In this document: one piece after another, positions 26,825 through 38,103 of the stretch | How positions within the stretch are numbered: position 1 is the first letter of the stretch | How the letters are laid out: every line of letters starts with the position of its first letter | Assembly: GCA_025350815.1 (NCBI GenBank) | Contig: JANXXE010000101.1 | Coordinates: forward strand, 1-41,228 | Length of the DNA stretch: 41,228 nucleotides | DNA from: Myxococcales bacterium | Lineage (GTDB): Bacteria > Myxococcota_A > Polyangia > Fen-1088 | Direction of reading: 5' to 3' | Translations under genes and position numbers: made by a program | The notes under the pieces: model-generated | The model's database searches: none | Told to the model about the DNA's origin: nothing | What the model saw: the letters and a program-made list of their open reading frames with translations, nothing else

Positions 26825-26833
26825 TGGTATCCT
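26825..26833 (+). promoter_or_regulatory. Extended -10 of pssA within 23-bp plsC/pssA divergent region
   Basis: TGGTATCCT (TGN + TATCCT, 4 of 6) ends 6 bases before GTG 26840. On the minus strand the overlapping GATACC (26826-26831) is 9 bases before the plsC GTG. Both could serve as -10 elements for short-leader or leaderless transcripts; neither gene has a well-placed Shine-Dalgarno. Confidence 0.35.
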
Positions 26834-26839
26834 CCCTCC

Positions 26840-27736
26840 GTGGATTTCCGGAAGACTTACTACATCCTTCCGAACCTCTTCACCCTGTCGTGCGTCCTGT
26901 GCGGCTTCACGTCGCTGTCCTTGTCGGCGACGGGTAAGGGGGAGACGGATTTTTATCTGGCGGCGCTCGCCATCTGCTTCGGATTCTTCTTCGACACCTT
27001 CGACGGCCGCGTCGCCCGGCTGACGAAGACACAGACCGATCTGGGACGCGACCTGGATTCACTGGCGGACGTGATCACGTTTGGGGCCGCGCCCGCGCTG
27101 CTGGTTTACAAATGGGGCCTGACCAACTTCGGTCGTCTGGGCATCTTCATCCCTGGACTGTTTGTCTGCGCGGGCGCATTGCGACTGGCCCGCTTCAATG
27201 TGTTATCCCGCCGGGACGAACTGGGCGGTCAGAAGAAACCCGGCAAGTACATCCTGGGGCTCGCCATCCCGGCTGCCGCCAGCGTCCTGGTCTTCATGGT
27301 GATAGTCAGCCACAACGCCGGCCAGTACCGCGCCGTCAGCGAAAGCGGCACGGCGGCCATTGTTCTGGTGCTGTCCGCGCTGATGGTTTCGCGCGTGCGC
27401 TTCCGATCGTTCAAGGACGTGCACTTAAGCGGCAAGACCGTCGGCGTCCTGCTGCTGGTCGCGGGCGCCTCGGCGGCCATCGTGCTGGCCGGGTTGGAAA
27501 AGGGCTTCATCTTCCTTTTTCTGGTGCTGGCCTACATCACTCTTGGGCTCGCCGAGGAAGTCATCTTCTTCCGCTCGCGCGCGGCCGAGGCGCGCGGCGC
27601 CGCACGTGCGATCAAGCCAGAACCGCCGCCCGCCAAGGAAGAAGACGTCCTGCGCGAACTGGGTGCCTTTGACGACGCCGAGGACGAGCCGGCAGACGGG
27701 GTCGTTGACGGCCCCGGACACGTCAAGGGCACCTGA
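26840..27736 (+). CDS. pssA: CDP-diacylglycerol-serine O-phosphatidyltransferase
   Basis: A 298-residue integral membrane enzyme making phosphatidylserine, the precursor of phosphatidylethanolamine. The CDP-alcohol phosphotransferase motif DGx2ARx8Gx3Dx3D is complete (D55, G56, A59, R60, G69, D73, D77). The N-terminal ILPNLFTLSCVLCGF is the usual PssA opening, and about seven hydrophobic segments follow. The last ~55 residues are an acidic, Pro-rich cytosolic tail. Start GTG 26840 is inferred from this N-terminus. No psd decarboxylase is nearby in the window. Confidence 0.94.
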   Translation: MDFRKTYYILPNLFTLSCVLCGFTSLSLSATGKGETDFYLAALAICFGFFFDTFDGRVARLTKTQTDLGRDLDSLADVITFGAAPALLVYKWGLTNFGRLGIFIPGLFVCAGALRLARFNVLSRRDELGGQKKPGKYILGLAIPAAASVLVFMVIVSHNAGQYRAVSESGTAAIVLVLSALMVSRVRFRSFKDVHLSGKTVGVLLLVAGASAAIVLAGLEKGFIFLFLVLAYITLGLAEEVIFFRSRAAEARGAARAIKPEPPPAKEEDVLRELGAFDDAEDEPADGVVDGPGHVKGT

Positions 27737-27737
27737 G

Positions 27738-28136
27738 TCAGGTCGACTTCGGGGCGCCGCCGCCGTCGTCCACTTCCACGAAGATCCCGTACAGGATTCC
27801 GATCAGGGGCCCGAGCACCGCAGGAACCTGCGTCGCGGGTTGACCCGGCGTCCACAGGGGCGAGGCGAAAGGGACAGCCACCCCGCCCAGCGCCTTGCGC
27901 GCAACCCAGAATAGCCCCGCTGCCACCAGCCCCCCGAACAGGCCCTTGAGCGCCGGCGTCCACAGCGTCTCGTGCCGCCAAGGCGGCTTGCCACACGCGA
28001 TCCCGACCAAGAAACCGACCGTCGCGTAGACAAGATACGACACGGTGCCACCGCCCACACCCGCCCGGGACGCGACCACGCCCACGACGCCCCCCACCAG
28101 GCCGCCCTTAAGAATCCCGAGGAATACCCGAATCAT
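27738..28136 (-). CDS. Hypothetical small membrane protein
   Basis: A 132-residue protein that I do not recognise. Four hydrophobic Gly-rich segments are visible: IRVFLGILKGGLVGGVVGVV, VSYLVYATVGFLVGIACG, LKGLFGGLVAAGLFWVA and VPAVLGPLIGILYGIFVE. The C-terminal tail is short and acidic. The Gly-zipper character suggests closely packed helices in the inner membrane. It ends one base after the pssA stop on the opposite strand. Start ATG 28136. Confidence 0.65.
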   Translation of the reverse strand: MIRVFLGILKGGLVGGVVGVVASRAGVGGGTVSYLVYATVGFLVGIACGKPPWRHETLWTPALKGLFGGLVAAGLFWVARKALGGVAVPFASPLWTPGQPATQVPAVLGPLIGILYGIFVEVDDGGGAPKST

Positions 28137-28247
28137 TGGCGCGCCAGTCTAGCAGACAGTTTCGGGTACCGACGGGTGTCCGCCCCCCAGTCACCCCAAT
28201 TTTTCCGGCCGTCGCCGCAGCCCGGGTGTAGTGTTCCCGCGACGCAC

Positions 28248-28889
28248 ATGAGGGGTGGCTTTCTCACACGGGTATTGACGTACGTCGCGACAATCGTCGC
28301 GTTTCGCTTTCGCGGCAAGAGTCTCAAGACCGCCTTTGCCACCGTGAAGTTCGGCGGACGCGTGCATCCCCTCGTGACCAGAGGCCTTCTTGAGGATGTC
28401 CGGACAGGGATGGCCACGGTGGCCGCGGTACTGGCCGCGATAACCGCAAGCGTCCTGACGCTGGGATTCGACCTGGTCAGGCCGTCGATATGGGCACTGG
28501 GTATCGGCGCGTTCGTGGCGGGCTTGCTTCAGCCCAAGCGTCCCTGGCGCTGGTGGATGATCTCGGTGCTCGCGATCCCCCTGTCGTACGTGCTGGCGGA
28601 AAACGTGGGCATCTCGGCGGATACGGGTATATGGAAGGCCAGGCAGGCGTTACAGCCCACGCTGGTTCCGCTGGCGACTGTTTACGCGGCGGCCATTTTG
28701 CGTTTTATTGGCAGGAAGATCTCAGGCGGGGACGCGCCGCCTTTGGCCCAGGTGCTCGCCAGCCAGCCCATGCTCCGACGGGCCACGCCGATCGCGGCAC
28801 CGCCGGAAACCGCCGGAACCGTTGACGACAACGCCACGACCGCTTCGTTGGGCGCGGCCGGCGGCGACGATCGGGCGCGGCGGAACTAG
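28248..28889 (+). CDS. Hypothetical membrane protein
   Basis: A 213-residue protein of unknown function. A basic N-terminal ~50 residues (ATIVAFRFRGKSLKTAFATV) precede hydrophobic segments at about 55-75, 80-95 and 100-117, and one more near 145-160 (LVPLATVYAAAILRFIG). The last ~45 residues are Ala/Pro-rich and probably disordered. I chose ATG 28248 because the longer open frame upstream is Arg/Pro-rich, overlaps the opposite gene 27738-28136 and looks non-coding. No ribosome binding site is evident. Confidence 0.6.
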   Translation: MRGGFLTRVLTYVATIVAFRFRGKSLKTAFATVKFGGRVHPLVTRGLLEDVRTGMATVAAVLAAITASVLTLGFDLVRPSIWALGIGAFVAGLLQPKRPWRWWMISVLAIPLSYVLAENVGISADTGIWKARQALQPTLVPLATVYAAAILRFIGRKISGGDAPPLAQVLASQPMLRRATPIAAPPETAGTVDDNATTASLGAAGGDDRARRN

Positions 28890-28912
28890 TGCACCGCTAG
28901 CTTGCCGTCGGT

Positions 28913-30331
28913 CTAGTCGTTCTTGGCAACCGTTGGCGGCAGCGCTTTCATCGCTGTCAGACGGGGGCGGACCGCTGCGAGGTAAGCCTGTCGATCGGAA
29001 ACTGGGGCTTCGCGAACGATCTGCAACTTGGTGGGATCGATGAATCCACCGTTCTTGGTCACGCTGAAATGCAAATGCGGGCCGGTGGACAATCCGGTGG
29101 TCCCCACATAGCCGATGACCTCTTTCTGCTGCACGGTCTGGCCCACCTTGAGGCCCTTGGCGAAACGCGCCAGGTGGTAGTAGCGGGTGCTCAGGCCATT
29201 GGGGTGCAGCAGGACCACCGTATTTCCCGAACCCGACTTCATTTGCGCCTCGGTCACCCGGCCCGTCATCGGGGCCCATACCGGCGTTCCGACCGGCGCC
29301 GCGTAGTCCACGCCCAGATGGGCCTTCGTGCGGTGAAGAATGGGATGAAACCGCTTCAGATCGAACTTCGAGCTGATGCGCACGTAGCGCAACGGGGTCT
29401 TCAACATGGCCTTGGCGACCGCCTGGCCACGCTCGTCGTAGTAGTGCCCCGTACCCCGGGCCCCGGACGGGTTCCAGTAAAAAGCGCGGTAGGTCCCCGC
29501 CCGGCCGCCGTACTCGGCCGCCAGAAGGTGGCCGTACTTGTAGAACTGGCCGCCCAGGAACTGCTTTTCCACCACGACCTTCCAGTGATCACCCGGGTGC
29601 GTGTCGATATAAAAATTGAGATCCCAGGCAAAAAGTTCCACCAGCAAGCTGACGAGGGCGCTTGATTCGCCGGCCTTCTGCACGGATTCGTATAGCGACG
29701 ATTCGATAAGACCGGCCGCCTCGGTGGCCCGCACCTCGATGGCTTTCTCCTGCTTCTTGGCGAACCAGGTACCGTCGGGTCGCGGCGCCACCACATAGCG
29801 CAGCACCGGGCTCGGGATGTATTCGAAGGTCTGCGCTGCGCCCTCGTCGTCGAAAAACACCGCATACCCATCCCCGGGTCGTATCAGCTTCGGGTCAACC
29901 AGCCGCGACAGGGCCCGTATGACGGGACCCGCGACACCGCCCAGTCCCTCGCGCACGAGCACCGTCCCGAGGACGTCCGAGGGACCGAACTTCCCCTCGA
30001 CCGAGCGCTCCGCACCTGTGGCGGGTGCCTGGTTCTGCGCCGTGACGGCCGCGGGCAGTGCCGCCCCCTGCACCACCTTGCCGGCTGCGGAAGCCGCGGC
30101 CGGGGCTGGCGGCATGGGGCTGGCCGCGGTCGGTATGGATTCCTCTAGAACGCGCGTCTTCTCCTTCGACAGCAACTTGCCCGTCGACATCAACTTGCGA
30201 ACCGCGGTGTCGTCGCGGAAGAAGAAGACGTAGACGTTGACGCCCGTCAGGGCCACCAGAACGAGGCCAAGACGCAATGAGTTGCGAAACTCGGCTTTTC
30301 GTCTTCGCCGGCGCCGGGGGAACAAGGCCAC
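28913..30331 (-). CDS. M23 family peptidoglycan endopeptidase, membrane-anchored
   Basis: A 472-residue LytM/MepM-type protein. A short basic N-terminus and one helix (LRLGLVLVALTGVNVYVFFF, 19-38) anchor it in the inner membrane with a periplasmic body. After a Pro/Ala linker (~65-110) comes an OapA/LysM-like stretch (SDVLGTVLVREGLGG, PKLIRPGDGYAVFFD), then an M23 domain at ~330-440. The zinc ligands are present: H338 and D342 in HLGVDYAAPVGTP and H421 in GPHLHFS, with H386 in STRYYHLARF and H419. An active DD-endopeptidase is likely. The start is GTG 30331. The Cys-rich lipoprotein gene lies upstream on the same strand, separated by a 117-base gap with a 9-bp repeat array. Confidence 0.92.
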   Translation of the reverse strand: MALFPRRRRRRKAEFRNSLRLGLVLVALTGVNVYVFFFRDDTAVRKLMSTGKLLSKEKTRVLEESIPTAASPMPPAPAAASAAGKVVQGAALPAAVTAQNQAPATGAERSVEGKFGPSDVLGTVLVREGLGGVAGPVIRALSRLVDPKLIRPGDGYAVFFDDEGAAQTFEYIPSPVLRYVVAPRPDGTWFAKKQEKAIEVRATEAAGLIESSLYESVQKAGESSALVSLLVELFAWDLNFYIDTHPGDHWKVVVEKQFLGGQFYKYGHLLAAEYGGRAGTYRAFYWNPSGARGTGHYYDERGQAVAKAMLKTPLRYVRISSKFDLKRFHPILHRTKAHLGVDYAAPVGTPVWAPMTGRVTEAQMKSGSGNTVVLLHPNGLSTRYYHLARFAKGLKVGQTVQQKEVIGYVGTTGLSTGPHLHFSVTKNGGFIDPTKLQIVREAPVSDRQAYLAAVRPRLTAMKALPPTVAKND

Positions 30332-30390
30332 ACCTAGAAACGACCACGAGCCCAGACCAGCGTCAACTTCGTTGTACTGGCCGGGCCGCC

Positions 30391-30453
30391 GCGACTACGG
30401 CGACTACGGCGACTACGGCGACTACGGCGACTACGGCGACTACGGCGACTACG
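30391..30453. repeat. 9-bp tandem repeat, 7 perfect copies
   Basis: Seven perfect head-to-tail copies of GCGACTACG, 63 bases. The last unit overlaps the stop codon (30449-30451) of the Cys-rich lipoprotein gene. The rest lies in the 117-base gap before the M23 gene. Being a multiple of 3, the repeat is open in several frames, but none looks like a gene. Perfect copies imply recent expansion. Confidence 0.95.
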
Positions 30454-31981
30454 GAACGATGGCGCCGCCCACGCACGCATAACCGAGCACGCCCCGAAAA
30501 GCGCAACGGAGGGTCCCATCACAGGTCCCAGTGGCCGCCGTCATACCGGCGTAGGCCGTACAGCAGGGCTCACCCAACTTGCCGCAGGACTCGCACTTGC
30601 TGGTCTGCGGTGAACAGGTCGTCGCCGAGGCCGAGCACCACCGAACATTCGTGCCGCTCACGCAGCAAGCCTGTCCGAGCCCGCCGCACCCGCCGCACGC
30701 GCCGCCCGCGCCACAGGACATCCCGTTGGGACATTGGCCACCCCCACCCAGGCACAGCGACGGTCCGTTCGCCTGGGGCACGCAGCACCCGCCAGCCGCA
30801 CAGCGGTTTCCATCACAACAGTTGCCGCCGGCCGTGCCGCATCTTTCGCAGCGTTCCACCCCCCGGGCGTCCTGCAAACACTGCGTGTCTGGCTCGTTGC
30901 AGGTCGAGCGCGGCGGGCAGCAGGACTGGCCCTGGCGGCCACATGCGCACTGCCCGTCCGCACACAAGCCGTAGGAGACACCGAACGATGTGCAGGCGTT
31001 TCCAGGTCCGACGCAACGGCCCGCAAGACAGCAGCCGGAACCTGCACACTGGCCACCGGCACAACACGCGCCCCCCGCAGCGCCGCACGCGTCGCAGCGA
31101 CCTGAGGCCGTGCACACGGCGCCCGGCGAACACGGGACCGCAGCGGCGCAGCACACGTCGTTCACCGCGCCGCAGGGCACGCACAGGCCGGACGGGTCGC
31201 AGCGTGTGCCCGGGCCGTAGCAAGTGGCGCCGCAGCAGGCCTGGCCCTTGCCCCCGCAGGCCGAGCAGCGTCCCGCCGCGCACATGCCACCGGCTGCCGT
31301 CACGCCGCACGAGGATCCGGAAGGGACACAGGATCCACCGTAGCAACAGGCGCCGCCCGCGCAGGCGTTGCCGCCCGGACAGCAGGGCGTCCCAGGAACG
31401 CCGCAGGTCGCGCAAACACCGTCCGCGGGCCGGGTACAATAAAGACCGGTCGCCAGACAACTGTTGCCCGCGCAGCAGGCAGCATCGGCGGCCTGGCCGC
31501 AAACGGTGCACAGGTTGCCAACGCATCGGGTGCCGGAGGCCGTGCAAGCCCCGCGGTCGCAGCATGGCTCCCCCACCGCACCGCAGCCCCCGCACGAGCC
31601 GCTTTTGCAAACGGCGTCGGTGTCGCCGCACTTGGCGGAATTCGCCACACACTGGCCAAGCACGCAGCAGCCGCCCGCCGCGCACGAATTGCCCGCGCAA
31701 CAGGCGAGACCCGTTGTTCCACAAGACGCGGCGTCGGGCTCAGGGCTGGCAGCATCCGCCGGCCCGTCGTTGTCCAAATTGGGGGCATCGGCGCGGGTCA
31801 CGGCCTCCTGCGTGAAGGCGTCTAGTACGACCTGCGGCACGTCCGCTTCGTGCAATCCGCCGTCGCCGGTCGCCGCGATCCCGGCGTCCCCCTTCGACGA
31901 CGCGCCTCCACCGCATGCCGGAACGGAGGCAACGAGCCCCACCAGAACGATGGCTTTGCACCAGGGTCTGTGGGTCGTCAA
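30449..31981 (-). CDS. Cysteine-rich modular lipoprotein
   Basis: A 510-residue lipoprotein: the signal peptide ends in lipobox SVPAC (acylation at C23). It is followed by ~60 residues of Asp/Ala/Gly-rich linker and then ~425 residues packed with 82 cysteines (84 in the whole precursor). The body consists of 11 repeats built on C-x2-CG-x2-G-x2-CC (some with small variations, the first lacking the leading C-x2), about 37 residues apart, each followed by further C-x3-4-C and CC pairs. Examples are CATCGVPGTPCC, CSACGGKGQACC and CESCGKLGEPCC. The Cys spacing suggests small disulfide-locked knots or metal binding outside the cell. I do not recognise a named family; similar Cys-rich repeat proteins occur in myxobacteria. 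There is no catalytic motif. Its stop lies in the 9-bp repeat array. Confidence 0.85.
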   Translation of the reverse strand: MTTHRPWCKAIVLVGLVASVPACGGGASSKGDAGIAATGDGGLHEADVPQVVLDAFTQEAVTRADAPNLDNDGPADAASPEPDAASCGTTGLACCAGNSCAAGGCCVLGQCVANSAKCGDTDAVCKSGSCGGCGAVGEPCCDRGACTASGTRCVGNLCTVCGQAADAACCAGNSCLATGLYCTRPADGVCATCGVPGTPCCPGGNACAGGACCYGGSCVPSGSSCGVTAAGGMCAAGRCSACGGKGQACCGATCYGPGTRCDPSGLCVPCGAVNDVCCAAAVPCSPGAVCTASGRCDACGAAGGACCAGGQCAGSGCCLAGRCVGPGNACTSFGVSYGLCADGQCACGRQGQSCCPPRSTCNEPDTQCLQDARGVERCERCGTAGGNCCDGNRCAAGGCCVPQANGPSLCLGGGGQCPNGMSCGAGGACGGCGGLGQACCVSGTNVRWCSASATTCSPQTSKCESCGKLGEPCCTAYAGMTAATGTCDGTLRCAFRGVLGYACVGGAIVP

Positions 31982-32013
31982 CAGTGGGGCTCCCCGTCCC
32001 GGTGGCCTGAACG

Positions 32014-34434
<2,421 letters not shown>

Positions 34435-34447
34435 CGTAGGTGATCGT

Positions 34448-34453
34448 ATTATG
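34448..34453 (-). promoter_or_regulatory. Candidate -10 of lon
   Basis: CATAAT on the minus strand (5 of 6 matches) lies 13 bases before the lon ATG, which predicts a leader of about 6 bases. A TTGTCG 15 bases further upstream is a weak -35. No Shine-Dalgarno precedes the ATG. Confidence 0.4.
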
Positions 34454-34465
34454 CACGGACCGGGC

Positions 34466-34491
34466 AGGCGACAAATTTAAAGGTGTCGCCT
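34466..34491 (-). terminator. Hairpin between recA and lon
   Basis: An 8-bp perfect stem (AGGCGACA with TGTCGCCT) and a 10-base A/T-rich loop lie 27 bases past the recA stop. There is no T-run. It could be a weak terminator or RNA 3'-end structure that separates recA from lon. The second arm overlaps the candidate lon -35 region. Confidence 0.4.
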
Positions 34492-34517
34492 TCAGCAGAT
34501 CCCCCGCGCGGGCGGAC

Positions 34518-35762
<1,245 letters not shown>

Positions 35763-35789
35763 GGGATCTCCTTCTTGGTACTCGTGCCG

Positions 35790-37208
35790 CTATTTTGAAA
35801 ACTGACGCCGGGCCAGATCGATCGCGTAATAGGCGGCGGCCCGCCGGATGCGTTCGCGGCCCCCGGTAAATAGTTTTGTCTCGGCGCGCGTCGTCTTGGG
35901 ACCCGCGATGGCGAAGGACACCGTGCCCACGGGCTTTTCACTGGGGGTCGGCCCGGAGACCTTCGGAACCTTGTCCCCGCCTTCTCGATCAGCGCCCGCA
36001 ACCCCGGTGATCGCGATGCCCACGGTGGAATTGCAGATTCGCTTGACCCCTTCGGCCATCTCGCGCGCGCACGGCTCGCTGACCGCACCGAATTCTTCGA
36101 TTGTCTTGGCCTTGACGCCCAGAACGTTCACCTTGACGTCGTTGGCGTAACATACGACCGATCCGAGGAATACGTCGCTGGCGCCAGACTCGGCGGTGAT
36201 CAGCTGACCGGCGTAACCGCCCGTGCAGGATTCGGCAATCGCCATGGTCGCGGCGGCCTCGCGCAGCGCCTTGCCCACGGCCCAGGGGAAGGTTTCGCCG
36301 TCGATGCCGTAGATGCCGTTGCCGATGCGCTTGCGCAGATCGCCCTCGATCTTGTCCATTAGCTCTTTGCTTTTGGTGGTGGGTCCCCGCACGATCACCT
36401 TGACGTGGTTCTCCGGGGCGGCGGTGCGAAAATGCAAGGTCGCGCCCGTAACCCCGTCGAGCAGACCCGCCAGACGGTGGTCGATATGCGATTCACCCAT
36501 TCCATAGACGTGCCAGGTACGCACGATGGCCGGAGCAACGCCCGCGGTCTTGAGCACGGTCGCAAGACGGGGCGCCACGTGATCGGCAAAGACCTTTTCC
36601 ATTTCGCGCGGAACGCCGGGCAGGAAGTAGGCATCCGCCCCGCCCAGCCTGATGCGAAAGCCGGGCGCGATGCCGGCCCCGTTCGACAGCGCCTCGGCAC
36701 CGGCCGGAACGCGCACCTGGCGCAGGTTGTTCGGCGTCAGTTCGAAGCCGTGCGCGGAAAAACGCTTCTTCATCGCATCGAGCGATGCGGCGTGCGGCTC
36801 GGCACTGACCCCCAATAGTTCGGCCACCGCGTCGACGGTGCGATCGTCCTCGGTCGGACCCAGCCCGCCGGTGGCGATCAAAACATCGACGCTGCCGCGC
36901 AGGCGTTCCAGCGCCGCGCGAATCGCCTGCGGATCGTCGGGCACCACCGTTTGCTCGCGCAGCACGACCCCGGCTTCGAAAAGGCGTTCGGACAAATACG
37001 CCGCGTTGGCGTTGACCACCTCGCCACAGACAACTTCGTCGCCGATGGACAGCACGGCCGCGGTGACCTGCGGTCCGCGGGCGACGATGCGTTGCGGGGA
37101 TTTTTCCGTCGAGGGCCGGTCTGACGAAGCGGCCCCAGAGTTGGCCTCGGGAGGCAAAGGCTTCTTGCCCCCCGCACGCCCCGGAGACACCCTCGACGAG
37201 ATAGACAT
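35790..37208 (-). CDS. cinA: CinA family protein (MoaB-like domain plus nicotinamide-nucleotide amidase)
   Basis: A 472-residue competence/damage-inducible protein. Residues ~47-220 are the MoaB/MogA-like domain (VLSIGDEVVCGEVVNANAAYL, ATGGLGPTEDDRTVDAVAE, FLPGVPREMEKVF). Residues ~300-465 are the CinA C-terminal amidase that deamidates NMN (AIAESCTGGYAGQLI, the Ser/Thr-Gly-Gly active site; AITGVAGADREGGDKVPK). The ~46-residue Ser/Pro-rich N-terminal extension before the core is unusual. No later canonical start exists close to the core, so ATG 37208 stands. It is the first gene of a cinA-recA unit. Confidence 0.92.
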   Translation of the reverse strand: MSISSRVSPGRAGGKKPLPPEANSGAASSDRPSTEKSPQRIVARGPQVTAAVLSIGDEVVCGEVVNANAAYLSERLFEAGVVLREQTVVPDDPQAIRAALERLRGSVDVLIATGGLGPTEDDRTVDAVAELLGVSAEPHAASLDAMKKRFSAHGFELTPNNLRQVRVPAGAEALSNGAGIAPGFRIRLGGADAYFLPGVPREMEKVFADHVAPRLATVLKTAGVAPAIVRTWHVYGMGESHIDHRLAGLLDGVTGATLHFRTAAPENHVKVIVRGPTTKSKELMDKIEGDLRKRIGNGIYGIDGETFPWAVGKALREAAATMAIAESCTGGYAGQLITAESGASDVFLGSVVCYANDVKVNVLGVKAKTIEEFGAVSEPCAREMAEGVKRICNSTVGIAITGVAGADREGGDKVPKVSGPTPSEKPVGTVSFAIAGPKTTRAETKLFTGGRERIRRAAAYYAIDLARRQFSK

Positions 37209-37217
37209 TTGTTCAGT
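37201..37217 (+). promoter_or_regulatory. Possible LexA-like box at cinA-recA start
   Basis: ATAGACATTTGTTCAGT matches 14 of 17 positions of the Myxococcus LexA consensus as I recall it (CTRHAMRYBYGTTCAGS). It overlaps the cinA start codon and lies next to the candidate -10. If real, it would place cinA-recA under SOS control. The consensus is degenerate, so chance matching is a real concern. Confidence 0.25.
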
Positions 37218-37246
37218 ACCTTAACCATCGCCCATCCGACTGTCAA
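37218..37246 (-). promoter_or_regulatory. Candidate promoter of cinA-recA
   Basis: A perfect TTGACA -35 (37241-37246, minus strand), a 17-base spacer, and a weak -10 TAAGGT (3 of 6). The transcript would start close to the cinA ATG at 37208. A weak -10 with a perfect -35 is compatible with a regulated promoter. Confidence 0.45.
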
Positions 37247-37253
37247 CGAAACC

Positions 37254-37285
37254 CCGACATACGAAACCCGGTCATGCGATGTCGG
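37254..37285. repeat. Inverted repeat between cinA and PP2C gene
   Basis: CCGACAT (37254-37260) and ATGTCGG (37279-37285) form a 7-bp inverted repeat with an 18-base spacer, in the 106-base divergent region and upstream of the PP2C -10. It could be an operator half-site pair or chance. Confidence 0.35.
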
Positions 37286-37295
37286 CGGGATGCTG

Positions 37296-37304
37296 TGGTA
37301 AAAG
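37296..37304 (+). promoter_or_regulatory. Candidate -10 of PP2C gene
   Basis: TGGTAAAAG (TGN + TAAAAG, 4 of 6) ends 10 bases before ATG 37315 and lacks a Shine-Dalgarno after it. The ten bases GCTGTGGTAA are identical to those preceding ffh on the minus strand. Confidence 0.35.
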
Positions 37305-37314
37305 ATCTGTACCG

Positions 37315-38079
37315 ATGCGCATCCGCTATGCCGCCAAGACGGACCCAGGACTCAAGCGGAACCACAACGAGGACCATTTCTCCCTCATCGAGGACGAGCA
37401 GCTTTTTCTGGTCGCCGACGGGATGGGCGGACACGCCTGCGGAGAAGTCGCCTCGCAGATGGCCGGCGACGTCATCAAGGAATTCTTTGGGCGCTCAAAG
37501 GACAGCGACGCGACGTGGCCCTACAAGATGGACCGGCAGCTGTCGTATCTGGAAAACCGCATGGTGGTCGCCATCAAGACGGCCAACCAGCGCATCTTCG
37601 AGGCGGCCAGCAAGGATCTGCGCCTCAAGGGCATGGGCACCACAGTCGTCATGAGCCAGGTCGCCGGCGACACGCTGTACATTGCGCACGTGGGCGATTC
37701 GCGCTGCTACCGCATCCGGGCCGGCACCGCCGAACAGATGACGCGCGACCATTCCTTGCTTGAAGATTACAAGGACGCGCGACCCGACATGTCGGAAGAG
37801 GAACAGAAGAAGTTCCCGCACAAGAACGTCATCACGCGGGCGCTGGGCATGCGCGATTCTGTCCAGGTCGACGTGATCAGCAAAGAGATCCAGGACGGCG
37901 ACGTCTTCTTGCTGTGCTCGGACGGCCTGTCGGGCATGGTCGACGACAAGAAGATGGGCGAGACCGTGGGCAAGGCCAGTGACCTCGAGCAAGGCGTGGC
38001 GGCGCTGATCGCAACGGCCAACCAGGCCGGCGGTAACGACAACATCACCGTGCTCGCGCTCGAGTGCAAGGCCAGTTAG
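37315..38079 (+). CDS. PP2C-family Ser/Thr protein phosphatase
   Basis: A 254-residue soluble metal-dependent phosphatase (PppA/Stp1 type) that reverses Ser/Thr kinase signalling. Metal-binding motifs are intact: RNHNED (15-20), [12 protein letters not shown] (33-44), [21 protein letters not shown] and GGNDNITVL. It carries a ~10-residue insertion rich in charged residues around [16 protein letters not shown] 37315 fits the family start ([15 protein letters not shown]). A kinase partner is not in the window, but the FHA protein at 2924 is a plausible reader of the same kind of signal. Confidence 0.94.
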   Translation: MRIRYAAKTDPGLKRNHNEDHFSLIEDEQLFLVADGMGGHACGEVASQMAGDVIKEFFGRSKDSDATWPYKMDRQLSYLENRMVVAIKTANQRIFEAASKDLRLKGMGTTVVMSQVAGDTLYIAHVGDSRCYRIRAGTAEQMTRDHSLLEDYKDARPDMSEEEQKKFPHKNVITRALGMRDSVQVDVISKEIQDGDVFLLCSDGLSGMVDDKKMGETVGKASDLEQGVAALIATANQAGGNDNITVLALECKAS

Positions 38080-38091
38080 CCCACGGCCTTG

Positions 38092-38097
38092 TATAGT
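38092..38097 (+). promoter_or_regulatory. -10 of lipoprotein gene 38104, leaderless type
   Basis: TATAGT (5 of 6), preceded directly by TTG, ends 6 bases before GTG 38104. Expected transcription start coincides with the GTG. The string TATAGTGACCC is the same as that before the MoxR gene at 18762. Confidence 0.45.
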
Positions 38098-38103
38098 GAC
38101 CCC

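Noticed and set aside
30391-30453. CRISPR array
   Set aside because: Contiguous 9-bp units without spacers and no cas genes anywhere in the window.
30237-30482. Short plus ORF encoding GDYG repeats
   Set aside because: Produced entirely by the 9-bp array. No ribosome binding site and it overlaps two opposing genes.
30277-31815. 512-codon plus-strand frame opposite the Cys-rich lipoprotein
   Set aside because: Arg/Thr/His-rich composition generated by the Cys/Gly codons of the real gene. The minus strand has a lipobox and regular Cys modules.
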